A DNA stretch of 64,000 nt from the NCBI RefSeq assembly GCF_000632225.1, contig NZ_JFYV01000002.1:54129-118128 (forward strand), written 5' to 3'. Every line of letters begins with the position of its first letter. The stretch's first letter is position 1. The notes under the pieces are model-generated. The model was given only the letters and a program-made list of their open reading frames with translations. It searched no databases and was not told where the DNA came from. Positions 47,741 to 57,971 of the stretch are shown piece by piece. Source of the DNA: Sphingomonas sp. RIT328 (GTDB lineage Bacteria > Pseudomonadota > Alphaproteobacteria > Sphingomonadales > Sphingomonadaceae). The translations under genes were made by a program, and so were the position numbers.

Positions 47741-47997
47741 GATCAAATATCCGTTTCTGCGCCGTTTTAGGAGCTTTGTTTCGCCTTCATAACGCCTCCG
47801 TGCGACGCTGGTTTCCCATAAATGAACGGCTTGGGTGAATAAGTCGGACGTCGCTATTGTTCCGCGTTGTTGCCCGACAATGGTTCGCTGCGGCGACCCG
47901 TCCGACCCCTCCGCCGCCGCCATGGCGCGCTCGACGGTTGATCGCGCCGCGGGCCTCGCCTATGTGCCCGCCTTCATCCGAGTTTCCGGGACCATAG
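47741..47997. other. divergent region between marR and secG
   Basis: About 257 bp holding the promoters of the marR-argC run and of secG-pyrG. The start of marR may lie further into this stretch. I see no repeat or clear operator palindrome. Confidence 0.4.
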
Positions 47998-48342
47998 ATG
48001 TTCACCTTCCTTCTTGTCGTTCACGCCATCATCGCCGCGGCGCTCGTCACGGTGATTCTGATGCAGCGGTCGGAGGGTGGTGGCCTCGGCATGGGCGGCA
48101 GCCCGTCGGGGCTGATGTCGGCGCGCGGCGCCGCCGACTTCCTGACGCGGATGACCTCGATCCTCGCGACGGTGTTCGTCTGCATGTCGATCGCGCTCGC
48201 GTTCATCGCCGCGCATCGGCAGACGCAGACGATCGACACCTCGCTCGCCCGCACGCCCGCGGCGGCCCCGGCGCCCGCACCCGCGCAGGATGCGGTGCCC
48301 AACGCCCCCGCCGATAACGGTGCGGTGCCGCTCCAGCGCTGA
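47998..48342 (+). CDS. secG: preprotein translocase subunit SecG
   Basis: This 114-aa protein has two transmembrane segments (MFTFLLVVHAIIAAALVTVIL and TSILATVFVCMSIALAFIAA) separated by the SecG loop QRSEGGGLGMGGSPSGLMSARG. It joins SecY and SecE in the export channel. The C-terminal alanine/proline-rich tail is usual in sphingomonads. It precedes pyrG, as in many alphaproteobacteria. Confidence 0.95.
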   Translation: MFTFLLVVHAIIAAALVTVILMQRSEGGGLGMGGSPSGLMSARGAADFLTRMTSILATVFVCMSIALAFIAAHRQTQTIDTSLARTPAAAPAPAPAQDAVPNAPADNGAVPLQR

Positions 48343-48431
48343 CCGGATCATCCGTTCATCGTGAATCGCGCGCGGGCCTGCCGCGCGCGCTCTTGTCGTT
48401 CGACCCCATAACACGCTAGGCGATTCCTCCC

Positions 48432-50066
<1,635 letters not shown>

Positions 50067-50136
50067 CCGGCTCTTTGCCAAGGCTTAAGGGCTCATGATT
50101 AGTCGGACCGGATCTGTCGTTGATCCGGAGCCGATC

Positions 50137-50577
50137 ATGGACCGCCCGCTGTCGATCAAATTGTTTGCGTTCCTCTTTGCCGCTTCGGGCCTGCTGAGTT
50201 TCGCGCTGGCGGTGGCGACGAGCCGGTCGATGGTATTCGGCGTCGCGCTGGCGCCCGAGGCGGCGCAGACGCTGGCGCTGCGCATCTATTGGGTGCGGCT
50301 CGCCGGTCTGGGGTTTGCCGCGCTGCTGTTCGCGCTCGTCCTGTTCGGCCGGTCGGCGGCGGCGCGCGGTGCCTTGCTGGTGCGCTGGACGATGGCGTTG
50401 ATCTCGAGCGTGGCGTTCTTGCGCGGCATCGGCATCGTGCCCGCGGAGGGAACGACACCGATGATCGTCGCCGCGTCGGTGGCGCAGCTGGTGATCGAAG
50501 GGCTTGCGATCGTCGTGCTGTATGGACCCGATGCCGCGGAATGGTTCGCCGCCTCGCCGATCCGTGACCGGCGGTGA
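50137..50577 (+). CDS. hypothetical four-segment membrane protein
   Basis: This 146-aa protein is not recognised. Four hydrophobic segments are visible (FAFLFAASGLLSFALAV; VRLAGLGFAALLFALVLFG; WTMALISSVAFLRGIGI; AASVAQLVIEGLAIVVLYG). The N-terminal MDRPLSIKL at ATG 50137 is preferred over the ATG at 50095. It is tandem to pyrG but in an ordinary intergenic setting, so no function can be inferred. Confidence 0.65.
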   Translation: MDRPLSIKLFAFLFAASGLLSFALAVATSRSMVFGVALAPEAAQTLALRIYWVRLAGLGFAALLFALVLFGRSAAARGALLVRWTMALISSVAFLRGIGIVPAEGTTPMIVAASVAQLVIEGLAIVVLYGPDAAEWFAASPIRDRR

Positions 50578-50617
50578 CGACGATCTCTGGTCACGTCGGT
50601 CGATAGCGAGGTGATAA

Positions 50618-50647
50618 GGGCGCCCGGGCCGGCAGGCCCGGACGCCC
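50618..50647 (-). terminator. hairpin downstream of hsp20
   Basis: A 13-bp stem (50618-50630 with 50635-50647) around GGCA; the one mismatch is a G-U pair only in the minus-strand transcript. It follows the hsp20 stop by 12 bp. Confidence 0.7.
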
Positions 50648-50659
50648 CTAGGCGCAAGA

Positions 50660-51127
50660 TTATGCGGCTTCCGCCACGTCCGTCTTGTCTTCGACCGCGG
50701 ACAGCGGCGCACCGGTCTTGATCGCGATCGTCTTCGGCTTCATCGCTTCGGGCACTTCGCGGACCAGGTCGATGACGAGCAGGCCGTCGTTGAGACGGGC
50801 ATCTTCGACGAAGACGAAGTCGGCGAGTTCGAAGCGGCGCTCGAAGCTGCGATTGGCGATGCCGACGTGCAGGAAGTTGGCGTTGCCCGCCTTGTCATCC
50901 TTCTTGCCCGAGACGAGCAGCAGGTTCTGCTGCGCGGTGATCTCGATCTCGTCGCGCGAGAAGCCGGCGACCGCGAGCGTGATGCGATAGCGATCCTCGG
51001 CGAGGCGTTCGAGGTTGAAGGGCGGGTAATTCTCCGCCGTGGCGGCGCGCGCATTGCTTTCCAGCATGTCGAACAGACGGTCGAAACCGATGGTCGAGCG
51101 GCGATAGGGTGTCAGGTCGAGTCGCAT
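50660..51127 (-). CDS. small heat-shock protein, Hsp20 family
   Basis: This 155-aa alpha-crystallin-domain chaperone binds unfolding proteins. It starts MRLDLTPYRRSTIGFDRLFDMLE, a standard alphaproteobacterial Hsp20 (IbpA-like) N-terminus, with the crystallin domain NYPPFNLERLAEDRYRITLAVAGFSRDEIEI, ANRSFERRFELADFV and the C-terminal KTIAIK. I chose ATG 51127, because the ribosome-binding site GGAGG lies 9 bp upstream and is held in a ROSE-like hairpin. A sigma-32-like promoter is upstream. Divergent from a TonB receptor. Confidence 0.95.
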   Translation of the reverse strand: MRLDLTPYRRSTIGFDRLFDMLESNARAATAENYPPFNLERLAEDRYRITLAVAGFSRDEIEITAQQNLLLVSGKKDDKAGNANFLHVGIANRSFERRFELADFVFVEDARLNDGLLVIDLVREVPEAMKPKTIAIKTGAPLSAVEDKTDVAEAA

Positions 51128-51212
51128 GTCAAATCCTCCACGAGAAGCGAGTTGAACGACGGCATCCACCAGTCGTGCGATGCCGGCACACGGCCCGCAT
51201 TCGGCACCGTGC
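51128..51212 (-). promoter_or_regulatory. ROSE-like RNA thermometer of hsp20
   Basis: In the hsp20 leader three hairpins can form on the minus-strand RNA: 51212-51186 (GCACGG with CCGTGTGC), 51184-51161 (GGCATC with GATGCC) and 51155-51129. The last pairs TTCTC with GAGGA, burying the Shine-Dalgarno sequence, with an outer TCAA/TTGA stem. It contains TCGCT, the U(U/C)GCU motif of ROSE elements, opposite the SD. ROSE thermometers in front of sHsp genes are established in rhizobia and other alphaproteobacteria. Confidence 0.75.
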
Positions 51213-51224
51213 AGCGTCTATCTT

Positions 51225-51248
51225 GGATAGCGGCCGAAGCGGTTCAAG
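51225..51248 (-). promoter_or_regulatory. sigma-32-like promoter of hsp20
   Basis: The minus strand carries CTTGAA (51248-51243), 12 bp, then CTATCC (51230-51225). This resembles the alphaproteobacterial heat-shock consensus CTTG ... CYTAT. A start near 51218 would give a leader of about 90 nt containing the three hairpins. Confidence 0.5.
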
Positions 51249-51374
51249 GGGGCGCCGCGCCGAATTTGCGGCCCGATGCCGAAGCCCCGCTATCGCGCCG
51301 CGAAGCTTCTCCTTCTTTGAATATCCCCCGGTTCGATGGAGTTTACACGGATAAGAATAACCCAGGGAAATCGC

Positions 51375-53858
51375 ATGTCGCTGACGCTCGCCATTCTGCT
51401 CGCCGGCCAGGCCGCCACGTCCGCGGCAGCGCAACCCCCGCAGGATGCCACGCCGGACGCCGCCGCCGAGGCCACCGCCGAGGCAGCCGCGCCGCGGACC
51501 GGCGAGATTCTCGTCACCGCCCGCCGCCGCGCCGAATCGGTGCAGCGCGTGCCGATCGCCATGTCGGTGGTGAGCGGCGCCGAGATCGACCGTACCGGCG
51601 CGTTCAACGTCAACCGGCTGCAGCAGCAGCAGCCGTCGTTACAGTTCTTCTCGAGCAACCCGCGCAATTCGGCGATCAACATTCGTGGCCTCGGCGCGCC
51701 GTTCGGGCTGACCAACGACGGGATCGAGCAGGGCGTCGGCTTCTATGTCGACGGCGTCTATATCGGCCGGATCGGCGCATCGACCTTCGACTTCGTCGAT
51801 GTCGACCGGGTCGAGGTGCTGCGCGGGCCGCAGGGGACGCTCTACGGCAAGAACACCACCTCGGGCGCGCTCAACGTCACCACCCGCCCGCCGAGCTTCA
51901 CGCCGGAGGGCAGGGCGGAGGTCAGCGTCGGCAATTACGGCTTCGTCCAGGCGAAGGCATCGATCTCGGGTCCGCTGTCGGAGGATGTGGCGCTGCGCCT
52001 GTCGAGTTCGGCGACGACGCGCAAGGGGACGATCGAGGATGTCGCCTCGGGCGACGATCTGCACCGCCAGCGCAATCTGGGCCTGCGCGCGCAATTGCTG
52101 TGGAAGGCGACCGATGCGCTGCGGTTCACGCTGTCGGGCGATTTCAACGTGCAGAACCCGCTGTGCTGCGTCCAATATTATGCGCGGGTCGGGACGACGC
52201 AGCGGCCGATCGCGCGGCAATATGACGCGCTCGCCGCCGCGCTCACCTATGCGCCGCCGAGCCGCGACCCGTTCGACCGCGTCACCGATCTCGATGCCGG
52301 GATCAACTCGCGGCAGGAGGTGGGCGGCGCCTCGCTCGTCGTCGACTGGGACCTCGGGCCGGCGACGCTCACCTCGGTGAGTGCGTGGCGTTATTGGGAC
52401 TGGCAGCCGCAGAACGACCGCGACTTCACCGGCCTGCCGATCACCACCGTCTCGCAGAACCCGTCGCAGCAGCGCCAGGTGTCGCAGGAGTTCCGCCTCG
52501 CCTCGAACGGCAGCAACCGGCTCGATTATACGGTCGGCGCCTTCCTGTTCCATCAGACGATCGACACGCAGGGGTCGCAGGTGCAGGGATCGGCGGCGAG
52601 CCGGTTCCTGCTGTCGGGCAGCGACGCGAACAATCCCAGCGTGCTCAACGGGCTGACCTCGACCAATACGATAAGCTTCGACAACACCAGCTTCGCCGTG
52701 TTCGGCAAGCTCAACTGGGCGGTGACCGACGCGCTGCACGTCCAGCCGGGGCTACGGGTCAATTACGATCGCAAGTCGGGCTTTTACGAATCGATCGTCA
52801 GTATCGCCAACAGCCAGTACGGTTTCACGGCGACCGCCGACAATGTCGCGACGCTGCTGGCCTCGCAGCCGACGGCGGCGGCACGCACCACCTTCCAGAA
52901 CCAGATCAACACGCTGGCGCCGCAGCGTTACAGCCCGAAGTTCAGCGCCTGGAACACCTCGGGCGACATCACCGTCTCTTATGATGTCGCGCCCGAGATC
53001 CACGCCTATGCCACCTATGCGCGCAGCTTCAAATCGGGCGGCATCAACCTGTCCGGCCTGCCGCTCAACGCGACGAGCACCGGCGTCGATCTGTCGACGC
53101 AGACCGTCAAGCCCGAGTCGGTCGATGCCTATGAGCTTGGCCTCAAGACGCAGTTTCTCGACCGCCGGCTGACGCTCAACCTCGCCGGCTTCTGGACGGA
53201 CGTCTCCGACTATCAGGCGACGGTGAACAACAATGCGATCAACGTGATTCGCGGCTATCTCGCCAATGCCGGCAAGGTCCGCTCGCGCGGGGTCGAATTC
53301 GATTCGAATTTTCGGCCGAGCAAGCGGCTGACCCTCTACGTCAGCGGCGCCTTTACCGACGCGACCTATGTCCGCTTCACCAATGCGCCATGCCCGCCCG
53401 AATTGTCCGGCGGCAGCGCGGCGAGTGCGGCCAATCCGGCGAGCCCCGCGGGACAGGCCGGTTCCGCGACCCAGGTGTCGTACAGTCCCGCGTCGTGCGA
53501 TATCTCCGGCCAGCGGCTGCCGGGCATCTCGAAATGGTCCTTTTCCTACGGCGGCGAATATAATCTGCCGGTCGGAGGCTCGGGCGGCGAAGTCTATATC
53601 GGCTATGACGGCAATTACCGGTCGCGCTTCTCGTCCAATCCGTCGCCGTCGGCCTATACCTGGATCGAGGGCTATTCGCTGTCCAACGTCCGTGCCGGCT
53701 ATCGGAAGGACGATGTCAACGTCTTCGGCTGGGTGCGCAACGCCTTCGACCAGAACTATTTCGAGCTGCTGTCGACCCAGTCGGGCAATACCGGGCTGAT
53801 CGTCGGCCAGCCGGGCGATCCGCGCACCTATGGCATCACCGTGTCGAAGCGATTCTGA
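51375..53858 (+). CDS. TonB-dependent receptor, siderophore-like class
   Basis: This 827-aa receptor is of a different class from the two carbohydrate-locus receptors. It has a short signal peptide (LAILLAGQAATSAAAQ), TonB box GEILVTARRRAESVQ, plug motifs SAINIRGLGAPF, VGFYVDGVYIGR and DRVEVLRGPQGTLYGKNTTSGALNVTTRPP, and a barrel ending YGITVSKRF. Receptors of this type take up siderophores, vitamin B12 or diverse organic ligands; no adjacent transport or iron gene pins the substrate. I chose ATG 51375; upstream codons overlap the hsp20 divergent promoter region. Confidence 0.9.
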   Translation: MSLTLAILLAGQAATSAAAQPPQDATPDAAAEATAEAAAPRTGEILVTARRRAESVQRVPIAMSVVSGAEIDRTGAFNVNRLQQQQPSLQFFSSNPRNSAINIRGLGAPFGLTNDGIEQGVGFYVDGVYIGRIGASTFDFVDVDRVEVLRGPQGTLYGKNTTSGALNVTTRPPSFTPEGRAEVSVGNYGFVQAKASISGPLSEDVALRLSSSATTRKGTIEDVASGDDLHRQRNLGLRAQLLWKATDALRFTLSGDFNVQNPLCCVQYYARVGTTQRPIARQYDALAAALTYAPPSRDPFDRVTDLDAGINSRQEVGGASLVVDWDLGPATLTSVSAWRYWDWQPQNDRDFTGLPITTVSQNPSQQRQVSQEFRLASNGSNRLDYTVGAFLFHQTIDTQGSQVQGSAASRFLLSGSDANNPSVLNGLTSTNTISFDNTSFAVFGKLNWAVTDALHVQPGLRVNYDRKSGFYESIVSIANSQYGFTATADNVATLLASQPTAAARTTFQNQINTLAPQRYSPKFSAWNTSGDITVSYDVAPEIHAYATYARSFKSGGINLSGLPLNATSTGVDLSTQTVKPESVDAYELGLKTQFLDRRLTLNLAGFWTDVSDYQATVNNNAINVIRGYLANAGKVRSRGVEFDSNFRPSKRLTLYVSGAFTDATYVRFTNAPCPPELSGGSAASAANPASPAGQAGSATQVSYSPASCDISGQRLPGISKWSFSYGGEYNLPVGGSGGEVYIGYDGNYRSRFSSNPSPSAYTWIEGYSLSNVRAGYRKDDVNVFGWVRNAFDQNYFELLSTQSGNTGLIVGQPGDPRTYGITVSKRF

Positions 53859-54313
53859 TGGGGCTGCGCCGATCGTTTCGTCGGTTTGACCGACAAAACA
53901 GCTATTTCCGGTCGGCGTTATGATCAGGTTCAGGATTGATCGGGAATAAAGACAAACGCCGGACAGGGGGCACGACCTGGAAGCTCCCACCCTCTGCCCG
54001 GCTACGTCCGGGCAAGTATTCGTCGCGCAGACAAGCAAACGCCCGGACCGTTTCCGATCCGGGCGCCTGCGTGACGAGCAAAACCCGTCAGCCCCCTTAG
54101 GTCGCTTCCCGGTGAATCGCGCGTTGTTTCGCTGCGTCACCCTTCGGCTATTCCCCGAACCACGGCCGTTGCCTGTGTCTCAGTGAGTCTTTGCTAGGCA
54201 GCACTGCCGGCTTTGTCACCGGCTATGTGAAGGGGGGACGGCGATTGCCGGAACCCTGTGTCGAATCCGCAACATTTGTTGCGCGCGGCGGGGCGCTCAC
54301 CTAGAGCGGCGGC
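53859..54313. other. structured intergenic region before lolC/E
   Basis: This 455-bp gap between the receptor stop and the lol operon is rich in inverted repeats: GTCGG/CCGAC (53880-53894), TGCCCGG/CCGGGCA near 53999-54015, CGCCCGGA/TCCGGGCG (54040-54065), TGACG/CGTCA near 54072-54090, and GGTGA/TCACC near 54110-54140. No credible ORF is present. The right half is best explained by a small RNA on the minus strand (see next feature). Confidence 0.55.
54033..54184 (-). ncRNA. candidate structured small RNA
   Basis: A minus-strand promoter is possible: GTGACA (54219-54214), 17 bp, TAGCAA (54196-54191). A transcript of about 150 nt from near 54184 would contain several hairpins and end at the stem CGCCCGGA/TCCGGGCG followed by TTTGCTTGT, a Rho-independent-type terminator. 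I found no tmRNA tag codons, no SRP or RNase P signature, and cannot confirm 6S RNA, though the length would fit. Confidence 0.38.
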
Positions 54314-55558
54314 ATGTTCCTGTCTCGCTACGAACGGATGATCGCGCGGCGCTACCTGCTTCCGGGCAAGGGCGAGGCGTTCATCTTCCTGGTCGCCTCG
54401 ATCAGCCTGGTCGCGGTGATGCTCGGCGTCGCCGCGCTGGTCATCGTGATGAGCGTGATGAACGGCTTCCGCGCGGAGCTGTTCGACAAGATCGTCGGGC
54501 TCAACGGCCATGCGGTGATCCAGCCGATCGGCGGGCGGATGCCCGACTGGCGCGAGGTGGTCGCGCAGGCGCGGCAGACCCCCGGCGTCACCTCGGCGGT
54601 GCCGATGATCGAACAGCCGCTTGCCGCCACCTACAATGGCCGGGCCGAGGCGGTGCTGCTGCGCGGCGTGCAGATGGACGACATCAAGCCGGTGATCGGC
54701 AGCAAGCTCACCATGGGGACGCTCAACGGCATCACGCCGGGCAGCGGCCGGATCGCGATCGGCTCGCGACTCGCCGAGGCGCTCGGTGCGACGGTCGGCA
54801 GCCAGATCTCGCTGTTCAGTCCGCAGGGGCAGACGACGCCGTTCGGCACGGTGCCGCGCATCGTCAGCTATACCGTCGGCGCGATCTTCGAGATCGGGCT
54901 GTACGATTACGACAAGGCCTATGTGATCATGCCGATCAGCGACGCGCAGACGTTGCTGATGCTCGGCGACAATGTCAGCATGGTCGAGATCGAGACGGTC
55001 GATGCCGACAAGGTCGGGACGATCCTCGCGCCGCTCGCCGACCGGTTGCGCGGCGGGTCGGTGATCGCCGACTGGCGCAGCATGAACGCGCAATTGTTCC
55101 AGGCGCTCGAGGTCGAGCGGGTGGCGATGTTCACCGTATTGTCGATCATCATCCTCGTCGCGGTGTTCAACATCCTGTCGTCGCTGATCATGCTGGTCCG
55201 CGCCAAGACGCGCGACATCGCCATTTTGCGCACCATGGGGGCGACAAGGGTCGGGCTGATGCGCATCTTCATGGTGGTCGGCACGACGATCGGCGCGCTC
55301 GGCACCGTCGCGGGGCTGGCGCTCGGCTTCGTCTTCCTCTTCTACCGGCAGGCGGTGGTGAACCTCGTCCAGCTCGTCACCGGCCAGAACCTGTGGGATC
55401 CGTCGATCCGCTATCTCACCGATCTGCCGTCCAAGCCCGATCCGGTCGAGATCATCGTCATCGCGCTGATGGCGCTGGTGTTCAGCTTCCTCGCCACGCT
55501 CTACCCGGCGTGGAAGGCGGCGAGCACCGATCCGGTACAGGTGCTGCGCTATGAATGA
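54314..55558 (+). CDS. lipoprotein-releasing ABC transporter permease LolC/E
   Basis: This 414-aa MacB/FtsX-type permease has an N-terminal transmembrane segment ([34 protein letters not shown]), a large periplasmic domain and three C-terminal segments. It begins [24 protein letters not shown], the LolC/LolE family signature, and has the [18 protein letters not shown] coupling loop. It releases outer-membrane lipoproteins to LolA. Many alphaproteobacteria have a single hybrid subunit, so I do not choose between LolC and LolE. The stop overlaps lolD by 8 bp. Confidence 0.94.
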   Translation: MFLSRYERMIARRYLLPGKGEAFIFLVASISLVAVMLGVAALVIVMSVMNGFRAELFDKIVGLNGHAVIQPIGGRMPDWREVVAQARQTPGVTSAVPMIEQPLAATYNGRAEAVLLRGVQMDDIKPVIGSKLTMGTLNGITPGSGRIAIGSRLAEALGATVGSQISLFSPQGQTTPFGTVPRIVSYTVGAIFEIGLYDYDKAYVIMPISDAQTLLMLGDNVSMVEIETVDADKVGTILAPLADRLRGGSVIADWRSMNAQLFQALEVERVAMFTVLSIIILVAVFNILSSLIMLVRAKTRDIAILRTMGATRVGLMRIFMVVGTTIGALGTVAGLALGFVFLFYRQAVVNLVQLVTGQNLWDPSIRYLTDLPSKPDPVEIIVIALMALVFSFLATLYPAWKAASTDPVQVLRYE

Positions 55559-56222
55559 CGTCCTCCGCACCACCGGCCTGACCCGCAGCTTCAGCCAGGG
55601 CGGGGAGACGATCCACGTGCTGCGCGGCGTCGACCTGTCGGTCGCGCCGGGCGAGATCGTCGCGCTGGTCGGCCCGTCCGGTTCGGGCAAGTCGACGCTG
55701 TTGCAGGCGGTCGGGCTGCTCGAGGGCGGTTTCGAAGGATCGATCATGATCGGCGGCGCGGAGGCGGCGAAGCTCGACGCGCACGGCCGCACGATCATGC
55801 GCCGCGACCGGCTCGGCTTCGTCTACCAGTTCCACCATCTGCTGCCCGACTTCAACGCGACCGAGAATGTCGTGCTGCCGCAGCTCGTCCATGGCGCGGA
55901 GCGCAAGGCGGCGGACGATCGCGCGGTGGCGCTGCTCACCGCGCTCGGCCTCGGCCACCGGCTGACCCACCGGCCGAGCCAGCTGTCGGGCGGCGAGCAG
56001 CAGCGCGTCGCGGTGGCGCGGGCGCTCGCCAACCGGCCGGCGCTGGTCCTCGCCGACGAGCCGACCGGCAATCTCGACGAACAGACTGCCGACGTGGTGC
56101 TTGCGGAATTCCTGCGGCTGGTGCGCGGCGAGGGCTCGGCGGCGCTGATCGCGACGCACAACGAGCGGCTCGCGCAGAGGATGGACCGCGTTGTCCGGCT
56201 GCACGAGGGCGTGTTGACGTGA
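55551..56222 (+). CDS. lolD: lipoprotein-releasing ABC transporter ATPase LolD
   Basis: This 223-aa ABC ATPase powers LolC/E. It has Walker [12 protein letters not shown]-loop [16 protein letters not shown], signature [15 protein letters not shown], Walker [14 protein letters not shown] and the H-loop His in [18 protein letters not shown] is characteristic of LolD. ATG 55551 lies inside the permease 3' end; the stop overlaps the GTG of the next gene. Confidence 0.96.
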   Translation: MNDVLRTTGLTRSFSQGGETIHVLRGVDLSVAPGEIVALVGPSGSGKSTLLQAVGLLEGGFEGSIMIGGAEAAKLDAHGRTIMRRDRLGFVYQFHHLLPDFNATENVVLPQLVHGAERKAADDRAVALLTALGLGHRLTHRPSQLSGGEQQRVAVARALANRPALVLADEPTGNLDEQTADVVLAEFLRLVRGEGSAALIATHNERLAQRMDRVVRLHEGVLT

Positions 56223-56809
56223 GCTGGACGGATGTGCCGACGCTGCGCGGGCGGCATGTCACGCTGCGGCCGCTGGACCGCGCCGACCGGGATGCGCTGG
56301 CGGCGGTCGCGGCGGCGGGTGATCTGTGGGACACCTTCTACGCCAATGTCTCGCAGCTCAAACAGCCCGATCGCTGGATCGACTCGGCGTTCGAGCAGCA
56401 GGACTTCGGCCGCGCGCTGCTCTTTGCCGTCTGCGATCCGGCCGGTCAGGTGGTCGGTACGACACGCTATATGCGGATGGCGCCGCAGCATCGCCGGCTC
56501 GAGATCGGCGGCACCTTCTACGCCAAGGCGGTGCAGCGCACCGGCGTCAATACCGAGGCCAAGCTGCTGCTGCTGACCCACGCCTTCGCGGTGATGGACT
56601 GCCAGTGCGTGCAGATCCGCACCGATTCGCTCAATCTGCGCAGCCAGGCGGCGATCGAGCGGCTCGGTGCCAGGCGGGACGGCGTGCTGCGCGGGCATCA
56701 GCTGATGGCGGATGGACGGCTGCGTGATACGGTCGTCTATTCGATTCTCGATCGCGAATGGCCGGGGGTACAGCAGAACCTCCGCTTTCTGCTGGCGCGT
56801 CACGGATGA
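56219..56809 (+). CDS. GNAT-family N-acetyltransferase
   Basis: This 196-aa acetyltransferase is of the RimJ/RimL-like type ([86 protein letters not shown]). The acceptor is unknown; protein N-termini or small amines are possible. The GTG start overlaps the lolD stop and its own stop overlaps gpx (ATGA), so it is translated within the lol operon. Confidence 0.85.
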   Translation: MSWTDVPTLRGRHVTLRPLDRADRDALAAVAAAGDLWDTFYANVSQLKQPDRWIDSAFEQQDFGRALLFAVCDPAGQVVGTTRYMRMAPQHRRLEIGGTFYAKAVQRTGVNTEAKLLLLTHAFAVMDCQCVQIRTDSLNLRSQAAIERLGARRDGVLRGHQLMADGRLRDTVVYSILDREWPGVQQNLRFLLARHG

Positions 56810-57285
56810 GCGGCGTTACCGACCTTGCCGTCACCGCGGCGGATGGCGGCCGGATCGCGCTCGACCGATGGGCGGGGCAGGTGCTGCTCATCGTCAACAC
56901 CGCCTCGCAATGCGGCTTCACGCCGCAATATGCGGGGCTGGAGGCGCTGCACCGCCGCTTCGCGACGCGCGGCTTTGCGGTGCTCGGCTTCCCGTGCAAC
57001 CAGTTCGGCGCGCAGGAGCCGGGCGACGCCGCCGAGATCGCCGGTTTCTGTTCGCTGACCTATGACGTGACCTTCCCGGTCTTCGCCAAGGTCGCCGTCA
57101 ACGGCGCCGATGCCGATCCGCTGTTCACCCGGCTCAAGGCGGCTGCACCGGGTCTGCTCGGCTCGCAGGCGATCAAGTGGAACTTCACCAAATTCCTCGT
57201 CGACCGCAGCGGCACGATGGTGCGCCGCTACGCACCGACGACCAAGCCGGAGCAGATCGCCGGCGCGATCGAGGCATTGCTCTAG
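56806..57285 (+). CDS. glutathione peroxidase
   Basis: This 159-aa thiol peroxidase has the family signature VNTASQCGFTPQY with peroxidatic C36, then the conserved LGFPCNQFGAQEPG and WNFTKFLVDRSG (Trp and Asn of the catalytic tetrad). Cysteine takes the place of selenocysteine, as usual in bacteria; the reductant may be thioredoxin rather than glutathione. It ends the lol operon and converges with the HdeD-like gene (5-bp gap). Confidence 0.94.
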   Translation: MSGVTDLAVTAADGGRIALDRWAGQVLLIVNTASQCGFTPQYAGLEALHRRFATRGFAVLGFPCNQFGAQEPGDAAEIAGFCSLTYDVTFPVFAKVAVNGADADPLFTRLKAAAPGLLGSQAIKWNFTKFLVDRSGTMVRRYAPTTKPEQIAGAIEALL

Positions 57286-57290
57286 CGCGC

Positions 57291-57872
57291 TCACACCTCC
57301 GGTGCGGCGAACGGCTTGGCGCCTTTCTTGTGGTGCAGCGCCGAGACGAGCGCGGTCACGCCACCGAGCAGGAAGCTGATCCCGAGGATGAAGCCGGGCA
57401 GCGTCAGCGCCGACCAGGGCAGGGTGGCGAGCACGTAGACGGCGAGCAGGATGTTGATCACGCCGAGCGCGATCATCAGCCCGCGGCCGCGCCGGAAGCG
57501 CGCGCCGAGCCCGATCTCGAGCGCGCCGCGGATGCCGAGCCAGATCGCGACGAGCAGGGTCAGCGACACAGCGGCCGTGCCGGGGCTGAACGCCATCAGC
57601 AGCCCGATCACCAGCGACAGAAGGCCGAAGCCGATCGCATAGCCGCGGCCTTCGTGATCCTTGCCGGCGATCCCCGCGGCGACCGAGACGAGGCCGGCGG
57701 CGATGAAGAAGGCGCCGATCACCATCGTCGCGGCATAGGTCGCGGCGAAGGGATTGAGGAAGGCGAGCATGCCGAGCACGATCGACAGCACGCCATAAGC
57801 GAAGATCCAGCCCCAGCCGGCGCCGGCGGCGGGCGGGTGGAGCGGGTCTTGATTGAGCGATGTGTCCGTCAT
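57291..57872 (-). CDS. HdeD/DUF308-like membrane protein
   Basis: This 193-aa protein has six hydrophobic segments in three pairs (WGWIFAYGVLSIVLGMLAFLNPF; MVIGAFFIAAGLVSVAAGI; IGFGLLSLVIGLLMAFSPG; LTLLVAIWLGIRGALEIGL; ALGVINILLAVYVLATLP; GFILGISFLLGGVTALVSAL), the pattern of HdeD/DUF308 proteins. E. coli HdeD contributes to acid resistance at high density; a stress role here is inference. ATG 57872 has GGAGGAG upstream. A longer frame on the same strand is a shadow of dnaE1. Confidence 0.88.
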   Translation of the reverse strand: MTDTSLNQDPLHPPAAGAGWGWIFAYGVLSIVLGMLAFLNPFAATYAATMVIGAFFIAAGLVSVAAGIAGKDHEGRGYAIGFGLLSLVIGLLMAFSPGTAAVSLTLLVAIWLGIRGALEIGLGARFRRGRGLMIALGVINILLAVYVLATLPWSALTLPGFILGISFLLGGVTALVSALHHKKGAKPFAAPEV

Positions 57873-57971
57873 TGACGAATCTCCTCCGTTGAGCCCGCGT
57901 AACGGAGTTATCCACCGCAGGTTCCGCCGGCGCACCTCGACAATCGGGGCGGACCGACTAAGTCTCCCGCG

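Noticed and set aside
53950..54200. tmRNA, SRP RNA or RNase P RNA in the structured gap
   Set aside because: No ANDN-type tag codons, no SRP GGTCAGG...GGAAGGAAGCAGCC and no RNase P GAGGAAAGTCCGG signature on either strand.
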